Assembly: GCA_003158885.1 (NCBI GenBank)
Contig: PMLN01000137.1
Coordinates: forward strand, 1 to 19,331
Source of the DNA: Anaerolineae bacterium
GTDB lineage: Bacteria; Chloroflexota; Anaerolineae; Anaerolineales; Villigracilaceae
DNA: 19,331 bases
Reading direction: 5' to 3'
Position numbers and translations under genes: made by a program. Of this stretch, positions 13,573 through 19,331 are shown one piece after another; the first letter of the stretch is position 1, and the number at the start of each line of letters is the position of its first letter. The notes under the pieces were generated by a model, which had not been told where the DNA came from, did no database searches, and was given only the letters and a program-made list of their open reading frames with translations.

Positions 13573-15813
13573 ATGAACGATAATGATCCAAAATTTAACG
13601 AACCTTCTGTCTTGGATTACGTCAAATCCAAATTATCCTTTGGCCGCAAGCCAAAGATAGAGATTCCCGAATCGCCTCTTGCAGCAGGCCAGCCCCAATC
13701 CGGTGATCAGGAAGGTTTCGGGGCGCAATCCCTCCCCCCATCATCCATTAACCATGAACCATTAACCACCTCTTCTCAACCTTCAACCTTCATCCTTCAG
13801 CCTTCAAGACCCTTTCCCTCGCTTTCCTTGATTGCGCTCGGCTTGACTCTTCTTGCTCAAACGCTGCTCAAGCCGCCTTCTCCTGCAGCAACGGGCATCG
13901 TTCTTTATGTGATCGCACTCGGTATTCTTTTGGGAGCCATCATCCGCCGCGAATGGCAACTCCTTCCGCATTCTGAATCGTCGGATGGCAATGATCCCCT
14001 CACCTTTCATCGTCTCGCCCTTTTGATTTCCATTCCTTTTGCAGTTCTGGCCTTCTTCTTTTTCTCCGGCAATCTTTTTACTACCTTCAATCTTTTTCTC
14101 TGGTTGATCGCCCTGGCCTTGTTTGTTGGATCGTTGTGGCTGCGCGATCCGCAAAAACCTTCGCTCGGACGGCGCATCGTGGATTTCCTTTCGCGCCGCG
14201 AGTGGCGCATCCGCATCACCTATGGCACACTTTTGGTGCTGGCCCTCAGCCTGATCGTGCTGTTCTTCCGCATTTATCATATTCAGCAGACGCCGGGCGA
14301 ACCCTTCAGCGATCATGCCGAAAAGATTCTCGATATTTACGATATCCTGCACGGACAGCCGCATATCTTCTTCCCGCGCAACACCGGCCGCGAAGCCATC
14401 ACGATGTATTGGATCGTGCTGGTGGTTTGGATTTTCAACACCGGCCTTTCCTTCCTTTCGACGAAGATCGCCACCGTCTCCATGGGCTTGGTGACCCTCC
14501 CTTATGTATATCTGCTTGGCAAGGAGATTGCCAATCGCCGCGTCGGCCTGCTGGCCTTCTTCCTGGCGGGCATTGCTTACTGGCCCAATGTCATATCCCG
14601 TATTGGTCTGCGCTTTCCGCTTTATCCCTTGTTCCTTGCGCCGGCCATGTTGTATCTCATCCGCGGCCTGCGAACTCGGAATCGCAATGATTTTATTCTA
14701 TCCGGCATTTTCGTTGGTTTGGGCTTGAACGGCTATAGTCCGGCGCGCATTGTGCCCTTCCTGGTTGTGGCTGCCTTCATTCTATACATCCTTCACGCCC
14801 AATCGAAGGGTGCCCGCCGTGACGCCCTGCTTTGGTTTATCATCGTGGGTCTCACTTCATTGATGATCTTCATCCCGCTTCTCCGTTATGTGACCGAGAA
14901 TCCCGAAATGTTTTCCTACCGCGCCCTCACCCGCCTGGGCACGATCGAACAGCCTTTGCCCGGTCCGTGGTTTCAGATCTTTGCCTCCAATGTTTGGAAC
15001 GGTTTGAGGATGTTCAACTGGGATGATGGCAATATTTGGGTCAACTCCCTCCCCCATCGTCCCGCCCTGGATATTGTCTCCGGCGCCTTGTTCCTGATTG
15101 GCGTTGTTCTCCTCCTCGCTCGCTATGTTCAAAAGCGCCACTGGCTTGACCTGTTTTTGCTTTTCTCCGTTCCGATCCTTCAACTCCCCTCGACTCTTTC
15201 CTTGGCTTTCCCCGATGAGAACCCGGCCTTGAATCGCTCCGGGGCTGCCTTTGTTCCCGTCTTTATCATCGTTGCGCTGGCGCTGGATAGCTTGATCTCT
15301 GCTTTCGAGCGCCGTCGTGCGGACGCCTCTAGTGCAGGCAGGTCAGGCGTGACAACGCGCACGGTTTTTGCCTGGGTCCTGACCGCCGTCTTGTTGTTCT
15401 GGTCCGCTGCCCAGAATTATGATCTGGTCTTCAATCAGTTCGATCAGAACTTCCGGCAAGGCGCCTGGAATTCATCCGAGATGGGCGAGGTGATCAAGGA
15501 ATTCGGCCTGGTCTATGGCGAAACGGATACGGCCTGGATCGTTCCGTTTCCATATTGGGTGGATACTCGCCTGCCCGGCGTCTGGGCCGGCATTCCGAAT
15601 CGCGATTTTGCCATGTTCCCCGATCACCTGGTGGATACTGTACAATTGTCCGGGCCGAAGTTGTTCATTGTGAAGGCCAGCTTGCAGGATCCGACCGCCA
15701 ACGACCAGAGATCGCTCGATATTCTTAAAGGCTTGTATCCGCAGGGCTCGTTGAGTCTGCATAAATCCTCCGTGGTCGGGCATGATTTTTGGATTTATTT
15801 TGTACCTGGGTAG
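13573..15813 (+). CDS. GT39/ArnT-like polyprenyl-phosphate-dependent membrane glycosyltransferase
   Basis: 746 residues from the ATG at 13573, supported by GGGAA (13564-13568) 4 nt upstream; a GTG at 13558 in the same frame lacks such a site. The N-terminal 80 residues are polar, and residues 54-80 are encoded by a heptad tract (PSSINHEPLTTSS..., QPSTFILQPSRP). About 13 membrane segments follow. The first exported loop carries EPFSDHAEK (about 243-251), whose acidic residue matches the catalytic Asp of PMT_2/GT-C enzymes, then FFPRNTGREAITMYW. Such enzymes transfer a sugar from a polyprenyl phosphate carrier on the outer face of the membrane. The C-terminal exported part (after about residue 600) has no recognised domain. 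Its stop is the first arm of a perfect palindrome (15810-15838). Confidence 0.85.
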   Translation: MNDNDPKFNEPSVLDYVKSKLSFGRKPKIEIPESPLAAGQPQSGDQEGFGAQSLPPSSINHEPLTTSSQPSTFILQPSRPFPSLSLIALGLTLLAQTLLKPPSPAATGIVLYVIALGILLGAIIRREWQLLPHSESSDGNDPLTFHRLALLISIPFAVLAFFFFSGNLFTTFNLFLWLIALALFVGSLWLRDPQKPSLGRRIVDFLSRREWRIRITYGTLLVLALSLIVLFFRIYHIQQTPGEPFSDHAEKILDIYDILHGQPHIFFPRNTGREAITMYWIVLVVWIFNTGLSFLSTKIATVSMGLVTLPYVYLLGKEIANRRVGLLAFFLAGIAYWPNVISRIGLRFPLYPLFLAPAMLYLIRGLRTRNRNDFILSGIFVGLGLNGYSPARIVPFLVVAAFILYILHAQSKGARRDALLWFIIVGLTSLMIFIPLLRYVTENPEMFSYRALTRLGTIEQPLPGPWFQIFASNVWNGLRMFNWDDGNIWVNSLPHRPALDIVSGALFLIGVVLLLARYVQKRHWLDLFLLFSVPILQLPSTLSLAFPDENPALNRSGAAFVPVFIIVALALDSLISAFERRRADASSAGRSGVTTRTVFAWVLTAVLLFWSAAQNYDLVFNQFDQNFRQGAWNSSEMGEVIKEFGLVYGETDTAWIVPFPYWVDTRLPGVWAGIPNRDFAMFPDHLVDTVQLSGPKLFIVKASLQDPTANDQRSLDILKGLYPQGSLSLHKSSVVGHDFWIYFVPG
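13734..13810 (+). repeat. Heptad-repeat tract inside GT39-like coding sequence (11 units)
   Basis: Units CCCCCCA, TCATCCA, TTAACCA, TGAACCA, TTAACCA, CCTCTTC, TCAACCT, TCAACCT, TCATCCT, TCAGCCT, TCAAGAC. Several units contain TAA or TGA, but in the gene's frame they are always split (ATT-AAC, CAT-GAA, TTA-ACC). The tract ends just before the first membrane helix. Confidence 0.85.
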
Positions 15814-15838
15814 AGACGTAGCAATGCTACGTCTCTAC
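15810..15838. repeat. 29-bp perfect palindrome overlapping the GT39-like stop codon
   Basis: GTAGAGACGTAGCA (15810-15823), a central A, then the exact complement TGCTACGTCTCTAC (15825-15838). The TAG stop at 15811-15813 is inside the first arm. ACGTCTCTCTCTC continues beyond. It could fold as a strong hairpin between two co-oriented genes. It resembles the GTAGAGACG...CGTCTCTAC elements I recall as abundant in cyanobacterial and some Chloroflexi genomes. There is no poly-U run, so not a standard terminator. Confidence 0.75.
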
Positions 15839-15885
15839 GTCTCTCTCTCAGAGCGCATTAAGGCTTGGATGATAAATTACGAACT

Positions 15886-18800
15886 ATGATTTCTAACGAA
15901 AAGCATGCCTGGATTTATGATGTCCTGCTCATCCTCGTGTTGGGGGTTGGGACGTATTTTCGCGTCGTCGGTTTGAACTGGGATCAGAACCAGCATCTTC
16001 ATCCCGATGAGCGCTTCATGACCATGGTGGAAAGCGCGCTGGAACCGGTCTCCACCTCGCCGGATCAGTTGGGTCCGCCGCCCACTGCCGCGAACCAGCC
16101 CTGGCGCCTGGCCTATGCCGCCTCGATCCCCGATTGTCAGAAATGGGGCGGTTATTTTAACACCTATTGTTCTTCCCTCAACCCCGAGAATCGCGGCTAC
16201 CCATTTTTTGTCTATGGCGATTTTCCGACCATCGCGGTGCGCTATGTGGCTCAATGGTTTGGGCAGGTGGGTTACGATCAGGTCAATTTGATTGGGCGGC
16301 AGATTTCCGCCTTCGCCGATTTGCTGACCGTCTTGTTGATCTACCTTATCGCTGCGCGTCTTTACAATCGCCGTGTGGCCTTGCTCGGCGCGGCCTTTTC
16401 CGCCTTTGCGGTTATGCAGATTCAGCAATCGCATTTCTTTACGGTGGATACCTTCGCCAACCTCTTTATTTTCCTGGCGATTTATTTTGCCGTTGAGATC
16501 GTGGCCCGCAAGCCCTCCGCTTCCGAATCTCCCCTCCCGCCTCCCGCCTCCCGATTCCCGAATAACGAATCCCGAATATCGAATCCCGAATATCGAATTG
16601 CGTTTTACGTTTTCCGTTTTGCCAAAGACCCCCTCTTCCTCCTCAGCCTCGGCTTCGGTCTTTCGCTTGGCATGGCCACCGCCTCCAAATTGAACGCCGC
16701 CCCGCTCGCCATTCTTTTGCCGGGCGCCTTCCTCCTGCGCTACCTGATCGTGGATCGTGCCGCCTCCTCATCCTCCGACTCCCAATCGCCAATCGTTAAT
16801 CGTCAATCGTCAATTCCCAATCCCCCACCGTCCCTCGACTATTGGGCCCGCATTGCTCTTTATTTAATCGCCGGCGCGGCCATCTCTGTGCTGGCCTTCC
16901 GCATCTTCATGCCCTATGCCTTCAAAGGCCTCGGACTAAGCCCCACCTGGCTCGATACCATGAAACAACTTCAGGCCCAGTCCAGCGGTGATGCGGATGT
17001 TCCCTTTGCGTTGCAATGGGCGCGCCGCTCGCATTTGTTCTCCTTTGATAATTTAACCGTTTGGGGTCTTGGCTTGCCGCTCGGCATTCTGGCCTGGGCC
17101 GGTTTCCTCGTTATGCTCTGGCGGATCGTCAACGGCGAACTCAAGCATCTTTTGTTATGGGGTTGGACTGCGGTCTATTTCACCTGGCAATCCATGGCCT
17201 TCAACCCGACCATGCGCTATCAATTGCCCATCTATCCCTTGTTGTGCATGATGGCGGCTTGGCTCGTGATCTACTTATGGGATCGCGCACAGGCTCTGAA
17301 TCGCAAATCATGGAAGTTATTCTTTCGTCTGTCGTCCGGTTTGATTGGCGGCCTCGTTCTCGTCTTGACCTTGGGTTGGGCCTACGCCTTTACACGCATC
17401 TATACCCGGCCCGTTTCTCGCGTCGCTGCCACGGCTTGGATTTATCAAAATGTTCCCGGCCCTGTCAATTTGCACATTACCACTTCGGATGGCACGGTCT
17501 ATAACCAGCCTCTGCCGTTTCCATCCAATGGCTCGCTCCTGGCCGACTCACCTTCCATCTTCCCGTTTACGGCCAATGCCACGGGTACCTTGAGCGAGGT
17601 CTATTTCCCGCACATCCTGGCGTTTACGCCTCCCATTGGACAGGTTCCCACCACGGTTTCGCCTCAGGCGATACCTGCTGCCCAGGTCTTCCGCCTCGAA
17701 TTTGCGCTCAAGCCGGATGCGCTGCCCGGCGAGTATCTTGCCTCTGCCTCTGTTGGTTCCGATTTTGCCCCGCAGCCCTCTGATCCGCGTGGCAAGTCTT
17801 ACACCCTCGCTCTGGATCATCCCTTTCCTGTGGTCAACGGTCAAACCTATTTCCTGCGCCTCGAGACGAACGGCGCATTGACCATGGTGGGCGCTGCGCC
17901 CATCAACGAAACGGATTGGGACGACGGCCTGCCTCTCCGCTACGAAAATTACGATGGCTTTGGCGGTCTCTATCAGGGCGGCCTCAATCTGCAGATTTAT
18001 TTTGACGATAACGCCGATAAGTTGGCGCGCTTTGTCAATGCGCTTAGTCAGGGCGATTATATTTTCATGTCTTCCAATCGTCAGTGGGCTTCGGTCACGC
18101 GCATCCCCGAGCGTTATCCCTTGACCACCGCCTATTATCGCGCCCTCATTGGCTGCCCTCCCGATAAGGATGTTATCTGGTGCTACAACGTTGCCAAGCC
18201 CGGCATGTTCCAGGGACAGTTGGGTTATAAGCTGGTTCAGGTTTTTGAATCGTTTCCGACCATCTCTATTCCCGGCCTTGGCACCTGGCAGATCAATGAC
18301 CAGTTCGCCGAGGAGGCTTTTACTGTTTACGATCATCCCAAGGTATTGATCTTCCAGAAGGCTTCGGATTTCAACCCCGCCAAAGTTCAAGCCCTGCTCG
18401 GCTCGGTGGATTTGACCAATGTGATTCACCTCACGCCCAAACAAGCCACTGATTACAAAAGCCTGATGCTCCCTGCCGATAAGCTGGCTCAACAGCAGGC
18501 GGGCGGCACCTGGTCCCAGTTATTTAATTACGACTGGATTCAAAACAGTCAGCCGCTGCTCGGTTTAGTCTTCTGGTATCTGTTCATCTTCCTGCTTGGG
18601 CTATTGATGTATCCCATCCTTCGTCTTGCCCTTCCGGGGCTGGGCGATAAGGGCTATCCGCTCTCGCGTGCCCTTGGTTTGATTCTGCTTGGTTTTGGCT
18701 GCTGGGCCGCGGGTTCGCTCGGCGTACCGGTCACCCGCTTGACCGTCGGCGTGATCTTTGCCCTGCTCGCCCTAGTTGGACTCATCCTCGGCTGGCGGCA

Positions 18801-19331
18801 GCGGCATGAACTGCGTGAAGAATGGCAAACCAGGAAAAAGTATTTCCTGATGATCGAAGGTTTGTTCCTGGCCTTCTTCCTCTTCGACTTGTTGATCCGC
18901 ATTGGCAACCCCGACTTGTGGCATCCCTACAAGGGCGGTGAGCGTCCGATGGATTTCTCGTACTTCAATGCTGTTATCAAAAGCACGAGTTTTCCTCCCT
19001 ATGACCCGTGGTTTGCGGGCGGTACCATCAACTACTATTATTATGGTTTCGTGTTGGTCGGCATGCCGGTCAAGCTTCTGGGCATTGTGCCGACCCTGGC
19101 CTATAACTTCATTTTGCCCACCCTCTTCTCGCTGGTGGCCATGGGCGCCTTCTGCATTGGCTGGAATTTGGTTCACGGGAACCTGAAGCCCGCCTCCCCC
19201 CCTCAAACCCCATCCCCCGATTCCAAACTCCCGCCTCCCGATTCCCGAATCTCGAATTCCGATTCCCAAATATCAAATATCGAATCTCAGACACCGACTC
19301 CCGAATCCCAATCGTCAATCGTCAATCGTCA
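15886..19331 (+). CDS. Giant membrane protein: GT-C-like N-terminal half plus Chlor_Arch_YYY (DUF2298) domain, partial
   Basis: An uninterrupted frame of 1148 codons from the ATG at 15886, still open at the right edge. A first membrane helix (about 9-29) is followed by HPDER (39-43), the acidic first exported loop of GT-C enzymes, then several more helices to about residue 510, and a large soluble, probably exported, region (about 520-880). The second half has the DUF2298 signature: GNPDLWHPY (1007-1015), ERPMDFSYFNAV (from 1019), SFPPYDPWFAGG and INYYYYG (1048-1054). TIGR03662-type proteins with an extra N-terminal region are known in Chloroflexi and archaea; their function is unproven, with glycan transfer suspected. 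Three heptad tracts are translated as loops between helices (residues about 213-246, 293-316 and 1106 onward). No Shine-Dalgarno; TAAATT lies 7 nt before the ATG. Confidence 0.85.
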   Translation, partial: MISNEKHAWIYDVLLILVLGVGTYFRVVGLNWDQNQHLHPDERFMTMVESALEPVSTSPDQLGPPPTAANQPWRLAYAASIPDCQKWGGYFNTYCSSLNPENRGYPFFVYGDFPTIAVRYVAQWFGQVGYDQVNLIGRQISAFADLLTVLLIYLIAARLYNRRVALLGAAFSAFAVMQIQQSHFFTVDTFANLFIFLAIYFAVEIVARKPSASESPLPPPASRFPNNESRISNPEYRIAFYVFRFAKDPLFLLSLGFGLSLGMATASKLNAAPLAILLPGAFLLRYLIVDRAASSSSDSQSPIVNRQSSIPNPPPSLDYWARIALYLIAGAAISVLAFRIFMPYAFKGLGLSPTWLDTMKQLQAQSSGDADVPFALQWARRSHLFSFDNLTVWGLGLPLGILAWAGFLVMLWRIVNGELKHLLLWGWTAVYFTWQSMAFNPTMRYQLPIYPLLCMMAAWLVIYLWDRAQALNRKSWKLFFRLSSGLIGGLVLVLTLGWAYAFTRIYTRPVSRVAATAWIYQNVPGPVNLHITTSDGTVYNQPLPFPSNGSLLADSPSIFPFTANATGTLSEVYFPHILAFTPPIGQVPTTVSPQAIPAAQVFRLEFALKPDALPGEYLASASVGSDFAPQPSDPRGKSYTLALDHPFPVVNGQTYFLRLETNGALTMVGAAPINETDWDDGLPLRYENYDGFGGLYQGGLNLQIYFDDNADKLARFVNALSQGDYIFMSSNRQWASVTRIPERYPLTTAYYRALIGCPPDKDVIWCYNVAKPGMFQGQLGYKLVQVFESFPTISIPGLGTWQINDQFAEEAFTVYDHPKVLIFQKASDFNPAKVQALLGSVDLTNVIHLTPKQATDYKSLMLPADKLAQQQAGGTWSQLFNYDWIQNSQPLLGLVFWYLFIFLLGLLMYPILRLALPGLGDKGYPLSRALGLILLGFGCWAAGSLGVPVTRLTVGVIFALLALVGLILGWRQRHELREEWQTRKKYFLMIEGLFLAFFLFDLLIRIGNPDLWHPYKGGERPMDFSYFNAVIKSTSFPPYDPWFAGGTINYYYYGFVLVGMPVKLLGIVPTLAYNFILPTLFSLVAMGAFCIGWNLVHGNLKPASPPQTPSPDSKLPPPDSRISNSDSQISNIESQTPTPESQSSIVNR
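16521..16625 (+). repeat. Heptad-repeat tract inside the YYY-protein gene, first (15 units)
   Basis: Fifteen heptads with T at position 1 and C at position 4 in every unit: TTCCGAA, TCTCCCC, TCCCGCC (twice), TCCCGAT, TCCCGAA, TAACGAA, TCCCGAA, TATCGAA, TCCCGAA, TATCGAA, TTGCGTT, TTACGTT, TTCCGTT, TTGCCAA. It is translated in frame as a Pro/Ser/Asn/Arg-rich loop between two membrane helices. The 105-nt length is divisible by three. Confidence 0.9.
16762..16831 (+). repeat. Heptad-repeat tract inside the YYY-protein gene, second (10 units)
   Basis: Units GCCTCCT, CATCCTC, CGACTCC, CAATCGC, CAATCGT, TAATCGT, CAATCGT, CAATTCC, CAATCCC, CCACCGT. In frame it encodes SDSQSPIVNRQSSIPNPPP, again in a loop between helices. 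Confidence 0.85.
19201..19331 (+). repeat. Heptad-repeat tract inside the YYY-protein gene, third (at least 18 units, runs off window)
   Basis: Eighteen full units plus five bases at the edge, from CCTCAAA and CCCCATC through TCCCGAT, TCCCGAA, TCTCGAA, TTCCGAT, TATCAAA, TATCGAA to CGTCAAT, CGTCAAT. Position 4 is C in all units but one. It is translated in frame within the YYY domain, after the helix ending FCIGWNLVHG. The full extent lies outside the window. Confidence 0.85.

Noticed and set aside
15810..15838. Rho-independent terminator
   Set aside because: A strong stem but no U-run follows; the sequence after it is ACGTCTCTCTCTC. Listed as a repeat instead.
17548..18492. Minus-strand open frame of 314 codons near the right edge
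   Set aside because: Antisense to the uninterrupted YYY-protein frame; Arg/Gly/Ile-rich translation with no family resemblance.
19201..19331. CRISPR array
   Set aside because: Units are 7 bp and contiguous, with no spacers of uniform length and no cas genes.

Overview
The window looks like a chromosomal segment of a Chloroflexota bacterium, most probably class Anaerolineae. This is inferred from a membrane protein with a Chlor_Arch_YYY (DUF2298) domain, from the style of the LepA and GT-C membrane glycosyltransferases, and from the word-like intergenic repeats. No rRNA or tRNA gene is present to confirm it.

Layout. 1-819 (minus strand): a two-gene module with an ATGA overlap, a small winged-helix regulator and a nucleotidyltransferase cut by the window edge, behind two palindromic operators spaced exactly 21 bp apart. 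From 1111 on, everything is on the plus strand: a 771-residue TPR protein; lepA, interrupted by two frame breaks that cancel each other; a flippase-like UPF0104 membrane protein; a CDP-paratose/tyvelose-epimerase-like SDR; a small membrane protein; and a Tat-exported sulfatase/phosphotransferase-fold protein with an atypical active site. Then comes a surface-glycan block: a GT4 glycosyltransferase, two SAM methyltransferases, a GT39-like membrane glycosyltransferase, and a giant membrane protein (more than 1148 residues, open at the right edge) with a GT-C-like front half followed by a YYY domain. Together, 5826-19331 reads as polyprenyl-linked sugar assembly, modification and transfer at the cell surface. 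The polymer is not identifiable.

The most unusual signal is a class of degenerate repeats with a strict 7-bp period. They fill several intergenic gaps (1020-1096, 3714-3755, 10429-10477, 10551-10655, 12729-12840) and also lie in frame inside three coding sequences (11903-11958, 13734-13810, 16521-16625, 16762-16831, 19201-end). All tracts are in the same, G-poor orientation relative to transcription. Because 7 leaves remainder 1 on division by 3, a pure heptad array encodes the same cyclic 7-residue peptide in all three sense frames, which explains the recurring SSIVNRQ and ISNPEYR-type peptides in unrelated proteins. A second class has a 9-bp period, is palindromic and is seen only between genes (3789-3865, 6860-6920). 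Two further near-perfect short palindromes (921-944, 15810-15838) resemble small dispersed hairpin elements.

Several genes have a TATAAT-like box only 6-12 nt before the ATG and no Shine-Dalgarno sequence, suggesting leaderless or near-leaderless mRNAs. Others (the epimerase, the sulfatase-like gene) have a clear Shine-Dalgarno that decides the start.
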